This document shows positions 1-6,127 of a stretch of 12,594 nt of DNA, piece after piece. Both the position numbers and the translations under genes were made by a program. The notes under the pieces were generated by a model. It did no database searches, was not told the origin of the DNA, and saw only the letters and a program-made list of their open reading frames with translations. Each line of letters starts with the position of its first letter. Position 1 is the stretch's first letter. Source of the DNA: Bacteroidota bacterium. GTDB lineage: Bacteria; Bacteroidota; Bacteroidia; Chitinophagales; Chitinophagaceae. The stretch is taken from assembly GCA_023391015.1 (NCBI GenBank), contig JAEWBT010000066.1:1-12594 (forward strand). The letters run 5' to 3'.

Positions 1-689
1 ACCGGCACGCGCACGCAGGTGGCCGCCACTTTCACCGTAGCATCGCCCAGAATCTTGGCCGTTTCGCGAATCATTTTTTCTTCTTCCTTCGTATTGCCAT
101 CTTCCCGGAAAACATCAATCTGAGGAATCAGGTTGAGGTCGATCGGATACGGATACACCGAAGTTTCAGCGCTGCCGCTGCGCTGGGCGTGCAGTTCGTC
201 CACCGCTTTCGCACCTGTACCGCTTACGCTCTGATAAGTGCTCACCACTACGCGGCGGATGCGGTAGCGGTCATGTAAAGGCTTCAGGACCATCACCATC
301 TGAATGGTCGAGCAGTTGGGGTTGGCGATGATGAAATCAGCCGCCGTCAGCACCTCACCGTTGACTTCCGGAACGATCAGCTTTTTGGTGTTATCCATGC
401 GCCAGGTAGAAGAATTGTCCACCACGCGGCAACCGATTTGGGCAAAGCGCGGGGCAAGTTCCAGCGAAGGGCCGCCACCCGCAGAGAAAAGCGCCAGTTG
501 CGGTTTTTTGTGAAGCGCTTCTTCTGCGGTTACAACAGTCCACGCTTTTCCACCAAAAACAACAGTGCTGCCTGCCGACTTTTGGGAAGCAACCGGAATG
601 AGTTCCGTTACCGGAAAAGCCCGCTCTTCCAGCACCCGAAGCATCGTACTTCCAACCAGGCCGGTGGCCCCAACAACGGCAACGCGCAT
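1..689 (-). CDS. asd: Aspartate-semialdehyde dehydrogenase (3' end outside window)
   Basis: This enzyme reduces L-aspartyl-4-phosphate to aspartate semialdehyde with NADPH, the branch point to lysine/diaminopimelate, threonine and methionine. The 229 complete codons visible start at ATG 689 with MRVAVVGATGLVG, the N-terminal NADP-binding Rossmann loop (GATGLVG, residues 7-13). The active-site motif NPNCST has the catalytic cysteine at residue 126. SAGGG lies near residue 70, and the visible part ends in CVRVP, the conserved C-V-R-V-P segment of the family. Full-length members are about 330 residues, so roughly the last 100 are beyond position 1. The only TTCCGGAA octamer in it (366-373) encodes V-P-E. 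murB lies upstream on the same strand, but the 251-bp gap holding a structured repeat makes a shared transcript uncertain. The identification is firm. Confidence 0.95.
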   Translation of the reverse strand, partial: MRVAVVGATGLVGSTMLRVLEERAFPVTELIPVASQKSAGSTVVFGGKAWTVVTAEEALHKKPQLALFSAGGGPSLELAPRFAQIGCRVVDNSSTWRMDNTKKLIVPEVNGEVLTAADFIIANPNCSTIQMVMVLKPLHDRYRIRRVVVSTYQSVSGTGAKAVDELHAQRSGSAETSVYPYPIDLNLIPQIDVFREDGNTKEEEKMIRETAKILGDATVKVAATCVRVP

Positions 690-794
690 GTGATGATTTG
701 TTTTTTGGAAAAGCGAAAATAAGGAGTGGATTTATTGAACGCCTTCCGGAAATTGGACGACGCTCCCTTAGTCCAAGCTGTTTTTTATTTTGCC

Positions 795-852
795 ACCCCG
801 CCGCAAGGAGGGGTCTCACGGCTATACTCTGAGATTCCGCCTTCGGCGGAAT
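795..852. repeat. Composite inverted-repeat element between murB and asd
   Basis: Three nested or adjacent inverted repeats are packed into 58 bp. The first is ACCCC/GGGGT (795-799 with 810-814) with an inner CC/GG pair around GCAA. The second is TCTCA/TGAGA (814-818 with 830-834). The third is a perfect 8-bp stem ATTCCGCC/GGCGGAAT (834-841 with 845-852) with a TTC loop. No T-run follows the stems in the minus direction, so it is a poor intrinsic terminator for murB. The compact multi-stem form resembles a dispersed extragenic palindromic element, but only one copy lies in this window and copy number cannot be judged here. The rest of the murB-asd gap (690-940) holds one TTCCGGAA octamer at 744 and nothing else I recognise. 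Confidence 0.55.
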
Positions 853-940
853 GACAAAACAAAAGACAAGCCTTAATTGGGCATTTCACTTGTGCATCCA
901 ACCCTTCCAAACAATCGTCTCCAACACCGTTTCCGCCCCC

Positions 941-1957
941 TCACGGCCACACCTGCACTTCACGCTCCAAAGTAATCCCAAAGCGGTTTTGGATATCGTC
1001 AATGATTGTTTGGGATAATTCCCAGATTTCTGCGCCGGTGGCCTTGCCGGTAGCGTTGATCAAAACCAGCGCCTGCCGCGCGTGAACACCTGCATTGCCA
1101 ACAGTTTTTCCTTTCCAGCCGCTGTGCTCGATGAGCCAGCCCGCCGGAATTTTTACCACTCCCTCGCCTGCCGGGTAATGCGGAATTTGAGGAAAATCGA
1201 CCTGTAATTTCCGGAAATGAGCTTCCGGAATCACTGGGTTTTTAAAGAACGAACCCGCGTTTCCGGTAACGGTTGGGTCGGGCAGCTTGCTCTGGCGGAT
1301 GCGCATTACAGCCCCGGCCACATCGCGCGGGGTAGGCGTTTCGATGCCGTTTTTTTGAAGTTCTTCGCCAATGGCACCATAGGTGATTTTCAGATTCGGT
1401 GTTCTGGAAAGCCGGAATGTCACCTGCGTAATCATGCCCTTTCCCCGCAGCTCGTTTTTGAAAATACTGTCGCGATACCCAAAGGCACAGTCGGCGGCGC
1501 AGAATTCTGTTGCCGTGCCTTTTTCAAAATACACGAAGCGCACGCTGTGAATCAAATCTTTCACTTCCACGCCATAGGCGCCGATGTTTTGAATGGGCGA
1601 AGCCCCTACCGTTCCGGGAATCAAAGCGAGATTTTCCATTCCAAACAAGCCGTTTTCTAGGGCAAAAAGCACTGTTTCGTGCCAGTTTTCGCCACTGCCG
1701 CATTGCAGCAAAACGGTGTCTTCATTTTCCGGAAAAACGGCCTTTCCCAGGATTTCGTTTTTCAGAATCGTGCCTGCCACCGGCCCGCGCAGCAGGATGT
1801 TGGAGCCGCCGCCGAGCACCCGGAAAGGCCCTGGAAATTCCGGATTTTGCAGCGCGTCGATTAGTTCGGCTTCGTTGCCCACGGGCAGCAGCCGGGCTGC
1901 CGTTTCCCCAATCCCAAATGTGTTGTAAGCGCGTAGCGAGACGTTTTCCGAAGGCAT
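941..1957 (-). CDS. murB: UDP-N-acetylmuramate dehydrogenase (UDP-N-acetylenolpyruvoylglucosamine reductase)
   Basis: MurB is the cytoplasmic FAD enzyme that reduces UDP-GlcNAc-enolpyruvate to UDP-MurNAc, the second committed step of peptidoglycan precursor synthesis. I start it at ATG 1957 (MPSENVSLRAYNTFGIG), giving 338 residues; the reading frame extends three codons further to a TTG, which is less likely. FAD-binding sequence VLGGGSNILL lies near residues 48-57 and GTVGASPIQNIGAYG near 115-129. YRDSIFK holds the substrate-site arginine. GNAGSFFKNP (about 232-241) holds the serine that acts as proton donor, and the closing LEREV holds the catalytic glutamate. Length and motifs fit the E. 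coli-like type I MurB. It carries three TTCCGGAA octamers (1209, 1223, 1727). It sits just downstream of a terminator, so it probably has its own promoter. Confidence 0.95.
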   Translation of the reverse strand: MPSENVSLRAYNTFGIGETAARLLPVGNEAELIDALQNPEFPGPFRVLGGGSNILLRGPVAGTILKNEILGKAVFPENEDTVLLQCGSGENWHETVLFALENGLFGMENLALIPGTVGASPIQNIGAYGVEVKDLIHSVRFVYFEKGTATEFCAADCAFGYRDSIFKNELRGKGMITQVTFRLSRTPNLKITYGAIGEELQKNGIETPTPRDVAGAVMRIRQSKLPDPTVTGNAGSFFKNPVIPEAHFRKLQVDFPQIPHYPAGEGVVKIPAGWLIEHSGWKGKTVGNAGVHARQALVLINATGKATGAEIWELSQTIIDDIQNRFGITLEREVQVWP

Positions 1958-1963
1958 AGAGAC

Positions 1964-1971
1964 CAAAATAA
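1964..1971 (-). promoter_or_regulatory. murB: Possible -7 box for murB
   Basis: On the minus strand the sequence is TTATTTTG, one mismatch from the Bacteroidota -7 consensus TAnnTTTG. It lies six bases upstream of the murB ATG, which would leave almost no leader. A terminator at 2016-2041 separates murB from the gene upstream, so a promoter in this short gap is expected. No clear -33 element was found. Confidence 0.3.
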
Positions 1972-2007
1972 AGCCGCAACGTGCAAATGGCCGTGCGGAA
2001 ATCTCTT

Positions 2008-2041
2008 AAAAAAAGAAAAGCCTCCCCATCGGGAGGCTTTT
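2008..2041 (-). terminator. Intrinsic terminator of the EF-hand lipoprotein gene
   Basis: An 11-bp perfect stem, AAAAGCCTCCC paired with GGGAGGCTTTT (2016-2026 and 2031-2041), has a four-base loop. On the minus strand it runs into a U-rich tract (complement of 2008-2014). It starts 24 bases beyond the stop of the 2065-2607 lipoprotein gene, which it should terminate, and it lies about 50 bp upstream of murB. Confidence 0.88.
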
Positions 2042-2064
2042 CGGGACCGGAAATTCCGGAAATC

Positions 2065-2607
2065 TTAGTGGTTGTTTTGGCCGTCGCGGATGTCTTTATA
2101 TTCGCCTTTCACTTCGTTGGCGCCTTTCTTCACGGCGTTGCCTACTTTCTTGGCGCCTTTTTCTACGGCATTGCCTACGTTTTGAGCGGCTTCTTTTACT
2201 TCGGCGGTGCCTACTTTGCCGTCGCCGTCGCGGTCGTTCACTTTACCGTCGAGGGTAATCGTTTCGCCTTGTGCAGCGCTGTTGGTAGTGTTGCCGTCGG
2301 GATACACTTCGATGCCCATTACGTTCACGGTGCCATCGGTGTTATAGGTAGTGCCTTCGGGATTGCCTTTGTCATCCATCTTATAACCTTTACCCATCAT
2401 TTTCACGGTGCCGTCGGTGTTGTAGATGGTGCCGTATGGGTTGCCTTTTTCGTCCATCACAGTTGTAGTCGTGGTCGTGGTGGTGGTCGTCATGGGATCC
2501 ACTACAGTCGTGGAATCGGTTACGACGGTGTTTTCTTCGTGCGTGGCGTTGCAGGAAGCAAAAGCGAAAGCTACGAGTGCGAAACCTGCGAGGAGGGTCT
2601 TTTTCAT
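2065..2607 (-). CDS. Small EF-hand, repeat-containing lipoprotein
   Basis: A 180-residue protein I cannot assign to a named family. The N-terminus is a lipoprotein signal peptide (MKKTLLAGFALVAFAFASC) with lipobox F-A-S-C and lipidated Cys19; no K-D/E-rich surface-export signal follows, so it may stay on the periplasmic face. A polythreonine run (about residues 40-49) acts as a linker. Two near-identical 26-residue repeats follow (about 51-76 and 77-102), each with GNPxGTxYNTDGTV and M-G. Then comes a canonical EF-hand calcium loop, DRDGDGKVGTAE (125-136), with acidic residues at loop positions 1, 3, 5 and 12. The C-terminus (138-180) is a Lys/Ala-rich amphipathic helix with a repeated VGNAV-KGA pattern, like LEA or stress-type helices. 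It is monocistronic, bounded by terminators on both sides. A calcium-responsive envelope protein is plausible, but the function is unknown. Confidence 0.85.
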   Translation of the reverse strand: MKKTLLAGFALVAFAFASCNATHEENTVVTDSTTVVDPMTTTTTTTTTTVMDEKGNPYGTIYNTDGTVKMMGKGYKMDDKGNPEGTTYNTDGTVNVMGIEVYPDGNTTNSAAQGETITLDGKVNDRDGDGKVGTAEVKEAAQNVGNAVEKGAKKVGNAVKKGANEVKGEYKDIRDGQNNH

Positions 2608-2775
2608 GGGTCGTTGGTTTTTGAAGTTTTAAAGTTTCCGGAATCGGAGACCATGTATTTATTCCTGAAAGAAAAAAAGGTAACCTTGTGGACTCCGGAT
2701 TTGAACCGCAAAACGCCTTTTACAAAACACATACCAGCTCTTAAACCAGAGCTAAAAAGGGTTAAGAAGAAAATC

Positions 2776-2809
2776 CCTCAAGAGGCACCCAATGGGGTAG
2801 CTCCTGAGG
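2776..2809 (-). terminator. glnN: Intrinsic terminator of glnN
   Basis: On the minus strand CCTCAGGAG pairs with CTCTTGAGG (one G-U pair). After a small internal mismatch ACCC pairs with GGGT around a CATT loop, and the stem is followed by GATTTTCTTCTT. It begins 31 bases after the glnN stop codon and fits a Rho-independent terminator for that gene. Confidence 0.75.
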
Positions 2810-2840
2810 AATTTTCCGGAAATTTAGTAGCTTTTGCTGC

Positions 2841-5033
2841 TTAACGCAGGTACAACAGTTCACGGTATTTCGGCAGCGGCCACAGGCGGTCTTCCACAAT
2901 CAATTCCAGCTTATCGGCATGGTAGCGGATCTTGTCGAAGTAAGGCTTGATATTATGGCAATACTGATCGGCGCGCTCACGCATGTCTTCTTCCTTATTA
3001 GCGACTTTCCGGGCGGCAATCATGGCTTCCACATTATCGTTGATCTCCTGAATATGAGCGGAAATAATCCGCAGCAGATTAAGCTGGCTGCGATGCGTGT
3101 CTTCCGGAAGTCCCAACTCTTTCAAACCTTTTACATTCTGAATCAGACTGTTTTGGTAGGCAACCGCCGCCGGCAAGATTTGAGAAGAAGAAAGATATCC
3201 CAGAATCCGGGCTTCAATCTGAATTTTCTTCACGTAATCTTCCAGCATAATCTCGTAACGCGCTTCCAGCTCGCGGTCAGTATAAATACCGTTCTCTACA
3301 AATAATTCTTTTGCTTTTTCAGACACAAAAGCATCGAGCGCTTCCGGCGTGGTTTTGAAATTAGACAAGCCCCGGCGCGCTGCTTCTTCAGCCCACTCCT
3401 CGCTGTAGTTGTCGCCCTCAAAACGGATAGCCTTAGAGCTTTCGATATAGGTACGCAGCACCTGCAACACCGCGATCTCGCGTTTCTCGCCTTTTTGAAT
3501 CAGTGCATCCACTTCCTTTTTAAAGTCCCGAAGGGTTTGGGCTACAATCGTATTTAGCACCGCCATAGGCCCGGCACAGTTGGCCGACGACCCCACAGCC
3601 CGGAATTCAAATTTATTTCCGGTAAATGCAAAAGGTGAGGTCCGGTTCCGGTCGGTGTTGTCGAGCAGCAGTTCCGGAATTTGCTTGTGGATGTCTAAGC
3701 GCAGCATGCTTTCATCCTGCTCGTTGAAATCCTGCGTAACACGCTCTTCTACTTCGTTCAGCACACGGGTCAGATAGCTGCCCAGGTAAACGGAAATAAT
3801 GGCAGGCGGTGCTTCGTTCGCCCCGAGGCGGTGGTCGTTGCCAGCAGAGGCAATCACGGCGCGCAGCAGGTCGGCGTAGTCGTGAACGGCCTTAATCGTA
3901 TTCACAAAAAACGTCAGGAACATCAGGTTGGTGCGCGGGGTTTTGCCGGGGGCCAACAGGTTCACGCCGGTGTCGGTAGAAAGGCTCCAGTTGTTGTGTT
4001 TGCCGCTGCCGTTCACGCCCTTAAACGGCTTTTCGTGGAGAAGCACTTTCAATTTATGACGCTTCGCCACGCGGTGCATCGTGTCCATTAACAACGAGTT
4101 ATGGTCCACGGCGATGTTGCATTCTTCGAAAATAGGTGCACATTCAAACTGGCCGGGCGCGACTTCATTGTGGCGGGTACGGAGGGGAATGCCCACCTTG
4201 TAGGCTTCCACTTCGAAGTCCTGCATAAACTCAAAAAGACGCTCCGGAATGGCACCAAAATAGTGGTCTTCCAGCTGCTGTCCTTTGGCCGGGGAATGCC
4301 CGATAAGCGTCCGTCCACACATAATGAGGTCAGGCCGTGCTTCTGCCAGATTTTCATCTACCACAAAATATTCCTGCTCCCAACCCAGCGTGGGCGTCAC
4401 CTTCGTTACATTCCGGTCGAAGTAATGACAAACGTCCACAGCGGCAGCATTGATGGCGGCCAGACTCTTCAGAAGCGGCGCTTTGTGGTCCAGACTTTCG
4501 CCGGAATAGGCAATAAAAATGGTTGGAATACACAAGGTTTTTCCATAACCCGTCTCTACAATAAAGGCTGGCGAAGAGGGATCCCAGGCGGTGTAGCCGC
4601 GGGCTTCAAAGGTGGCGCGGATGCCGCCGTTGGGAAAGGAAGACGCATCCGGCTCTTGCTGAATGAGGGCGTTGCCGTCAAATTCTTCGATGGCGGTGCC
4701 GTCGCCTTTAAGGGTAAAAAACGAATCGTGCTTCTCGGCGGTCGTGCCGGTGAGCGGCTGAAACCAATGCGAGTAGTGCGTCGCGCCTTTGTCTTCAGCC
4801 CAGGCTTTCAGCCCTACGGCGATGCCGTCGGCCATCCGGCGCTCCAGCTTATTGCCGGTTTTTACCGAATGCATGAGGCTTTTATACGCTTCGTCACTAA
4901 GCCATTCGCGGGCGGTGCGGGCCGTAAAAACGTTGCAGGCAAAGTGCTGCGTTACTTTTTTATTGTAATAGTGGCCTTTTTTAAGCGTGTCGTTGGCCAT
5001 TTCGCGCAGGGCCTCGAAGCGGGGGTTGCTCAT
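2841..5033 (-). CDS. glnN: Type III glutamine synthetase
   Basis: GlnN condenses ammonia and glutamate to glutamine with ATP and is the large (about 730-residue) glutamine synthetase typical of Bacteroidota and some cyanobacteria. I start it at ATG 5033 (MSNPRFEALREMA), 730 residues; three further upstream codons reach only a TTG. Signature segments include THYSHWFQPLTG with TAEKHD just after it (about 86-103). Metal- and substrate-site motifs are GWEQEYFVVDE (about 217), HNEVAPGQFE (about 288) and HEKPFKGVNGSGKHNNWS (about 333). RNRTSPFAFTGNKFEFRAVGSS follows further on. It is monocistronic: a terminator follows the stop, and a palindrome-rich region carrying a -7 box precedes the start. Two TTCCGGAA octamers occur inside (3102, 3672), encoding P-E. 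Confidence 0.97.
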   Translation of the reverse strand: MSNPRFEALREMANDTLKKGHYYNKKVTQHFACNVFTARTAREWLSDEAYKSLMHSVKTGNKLERRMADGIAVGLKAWAEDKGATHYSHWFQPLTGTTAEKHDSFFTLKGDGTAIEEFDGNALIQQEPDASSFPNGGIRATFEARGYTAWDPSSPAFIVETGYGKTLCIPTIFIAYSGESLDHKAPLLKSLAAINAAAVDVCHYFDRNVTKVTPTLGWEQEYFVVDENLAEARPDLIMCGRTLIGHSPAKGQQLEDHYFGAIPERLFEFMQDFEVEAYKVGIPLRTRHNEVAPGQFECAPIFEECNIAVDHNSLLMDTMHRVAKRHKLKVLLHEKPFKGVNGSGKHNNWSLSTDTGVNLLAPGKTPRTNLMFLTFFVNTIKAVHDYADLLRAVIASAGNDHRLGANEAPPAIISVYLGSYLTRVLNEVEERVTQDFNEQDESMLRLDIHKQIPELLLDNTDRNRTSPFAFTGNKFEFRAVGSSANCAGPMAVLNTIVAQTLRDFKKEVDALIQKGEKREIAVLQVLRTYIESSKAIRFEGDNYSEEWAEEAARRGLSNFKTTPEALDAFVSEKAKELFVENGIYTDRELEARYEIMLEDYVKKIQIEARILGYLSSSQILPAAVAYQNSLIQNVKGLKELGLPEDTHRSQLNLLRIISAHIQEINDNVEAMIAARKVANKEEDMRERADQYCHNIKPYFDKIRYHADKLELIVEDRLWPLPKYRELLYLR

Positions 5034-5049
5034 TGAATGCAATTTTGCA

Positions 5050-5057
5050 CAAAAGTA
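5050..5057 (-). promoter_or_regulatory. glnN: Predicted -7 box of glnN
   Basis: The minus strand reads TACTTTTG, an exact match to the Bacteroidota -7 consensus TAnnTTTG, with 16 bases between it and the glnN ATG. I see no convincing TTG/TTTG -33 element at the usual 19-21-base distance; that position is occupied by the far arm of a palindrome, which would suit a factor-dependent promoter. Confidence 0.5.
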
Positions 5058-5084
5058 GATTTTTTCCGGAAAAAATCTACTTTT
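5051..5084. promoter_or_regulatory. Perfect 34-bp palindrome, candidate glnN operator
   Basis: Positions 5051-5067 (AAAAGTAGATTTTTTCC) are the exact reverse complement of 5068-5084, with no spacer. The centre is the window-wide octamer TTCCGGAA (5064-5071), and the arm nearest glnN covers seven of the eight bases of the predicted -7 box. Occlusion of RNA polymerase by a dimeric regulator is the simplest reading. A transcript through it would form a hairpin, but its position around the -7 box argues against a terminator for glnN. Confidence 0.6.
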
Positions 5085-5089
5085 TAAAG

Positions 5090-5105
5090 AAATTTCCGGA
5101 AATTT
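5090..5105. promoter_or_regulatory. Second palindrome upstream of glnN
   Basis: A perfect 16-bp palindrome, AAATTTCCGGAAATTT, has its centre 30 bp from the centre of the neighbouring 34-bp palindrome and shares the core TTTCCGGAAA. It could be a second binding site of the same factor, or one more copy of the genome-wide octamer. Confidence 0.4.
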
Positions 5106-5342
5106 TTTGCTTTTTTCAAAGCACAGACTACAAAAACAAAAGCATTCGGCAATAATTTTCAGAAAAATTGATTTCCAGACAGCAAAAATGGTTCAATAGG
5201 CTTAAGGGCCGCTCTGTTATTCTTCAGCACTCACATGGAAGCAACATTATTATACGGGATGTTTTGTTTTGTCCCGTTTTTAAAAAGCGTTTGAAGGCCG
5301 CTTGTCTTTTAATGCCTTTCTTCGGCATCCATCTCCCCTCCC
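5106..5342. other. dtd-glnN intergenic stretch with weak hairpins
   Basis: I find no convincing gene here. ACGGGA/TCCCGT (5254-5259 with 5272-5277) forms a hairpin followed by T5 on the plus strand, although all neighbouring genes are on the minus strand. On the minus strand a weak AAGCG/CGCTT stem followed by T's (about 5280-5310) might end the dtd transcript. The plus-strand reading frame at 5168-5368 shows no family features and runs into the dtd gene, so I do not call it. Confidence 0.4.
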
Positions 5343-5795
5343 CTATTGCCGCGCCTGGCTGTCCATAACAATGGTAACCGGCCCGTCGTTAACGAGGGCT
5401 ACTTTCATATCCGCCCCAAAAACACCTGTAAAAACTTCTTTACCCAACTCCCGCTCCAGGCATTCCCGGAAATAATGATACAATGGAATGGCTTTCTCGG
5501 GACGGGCAGCGGTGATAAAAAACGGGCGGGCCCCTTTTTCATACAAAGCATGGAGCGTGAACTGACTGATGAGCAACACATCGCCGGCTACATCCGAAAG
5601 ACTTTTATTCATCTTTCCTGAGGCATCATTAAAGACCCGCAGACGGGCTATTTTTCTGGAAAGCCAGTCGGCATCGGTCTCCGTATCAGCTTCGTGGATG
5701 CCCAGCAAAACAAGAAAGCCCGCATCTATAGCCGCGTGGATCGCGCCTTCAATAGAAACGGAAGCTTCCGAAACCCGCTGAATAACAATACGCAT
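5343..5795 (-). CDS. dtd: D-aminoacyl-tRNA deacylase
   Basis: DTD hydrolyses D-aminoacyl-tRNAs (and glycine mischarged on tRNA-Ala), recycling tRNA and keeping D-amino acids out of protein; it is a cytoplasmic homodimer. The 150-residue protein has the usual length and begins MRIVIQRVSEASVSIEG. The catalytic-site motif SQFTL (77-81) contains Thr80, and NDGPVT (136-141) contains the Gly-cisPro pair that reads chirality. GARPFF and FGADM are also typical. The start at ATG 5795 matches the family N-terminus exactly. Upstream on the same strand lie the 21-bp repeat array and then the flavin reductase gene. Whether transcription continues through the array is unclear, and I see no clean promoter immediately upstream. 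It contains no TTCCGGAA octamer. Confidence 0.96.
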   Translation of the reverse strand: MRIVIQRVSEASVSIEGAIHAAIDAGFLVLLGIHEADTETDADWLSRKIARLRVFNDASGKMNKSLSDVAGDVLLISQFTLHALYEKGARPFFITAARPEKAIPLYHYFRECLERELGKEVFTGVFGADMKVALVNDGPVTIVMDSQARQ

Positions 5796-5842
5796 AGTTA
5801 TAAAATCAACAACTTAGATATCCAAAAAAAGAAAGGCAACCT

Positions 5843-6084
5843 GTCTAAATGCTGCCTCTTCCGAGCTTTTTGCTGTCTCTTCCGAGCTTTTTGCTGCCTT
5901 GCCCGAGCTTTTTGCTGTCTTTACCAGGCAAATTGCATGGATGAGCAAGCATATTGCTGCCATCACCAAGCAAAAAGCTGCATTATCCGAGCTTTTTGCT
6001 GCCTCCAATAAGCAAAAAGCTGATTTAGCCAAGCTTTTAGCTGCCTTTGCCAAGCAAAAAGCTGCATCAGAAAGCCACTTTGGC
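5843..6084. repeat. 21-bp-periodic repeat array with strand-flipping A5/T5 core
   Basis: Twelve units follow one another at exactly 21 bp, with core centres at 5848, 5869, 5890, 5911, 5932, 5953, 5974, 5995, 6016, 6037, 6058 and 6079. The core is AGC-N5-GCT. The centre is TTTTT at 5864, 5885, 5906 and 5990, TTTTA at 6032, AAAAA at 5969, 6011 and 6053, and ATATT at 5948; outer units are degenerate. The core inverts while the flanks (roughly GCC-TTTGCCA) stay in direct orientation. Complementary neighbours can pair: 5969-5979 with 5990-6000, or 5990-6000 with 6011-6021, each 11 bp with a 10-base loop. Because 21 bp is two helical turns, the A/T tracts are in phase, which predicts curved DNA. 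It fills most of the 332-bp gap between the flavin reductase gene and dtd. Confidence 0.92.
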
Positions 6085-6127
6085 TTTTCGAGCGCCTATT
6101 TGGCAGCTAACCGGGCTTTTTTAGGTA

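Noticed and set aside
2677..2762. tRNA-like features on the minus strand: TAGCTC...GAGC like a D-arm and GGTTCAAATCC like a T-arm at nearly the right distance
   Set aside because: No pairing acceptor stem (TGTGGAC would be needed opposite GTCCACA), no anticodon stem around TTTTGTAAAA, a G-G mismatch in the T-stem and three extra bases. At best a decayed relic; a tRNA covariance-model scan would settle it.
1981..2844. 287-residue plus-strand reading frame
   Set aside because: Antisense to the EF-hand lipoprotein gene, which has a signal peptide, EF-hand and terminator on the minus strand; its V/F/H-rich composition is the mirror of those codons.
4101..5036. 311-residue plus-strand reading frame
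   Set aside because: Antisense shadow of glnN, with no recognisable domain.
5168..5368. 66-residue plus-strand reading frame between glnN and dtd
   Set aside because: No family features or signal sequence, and the frame overlaps the 3' end of dtd on the other strand; probably chance.
5843..6084. CRISPR array
   Set aside because: The 21-bp unit has no separate unique spacers, the core changes orientation and no cas genes are nearby.
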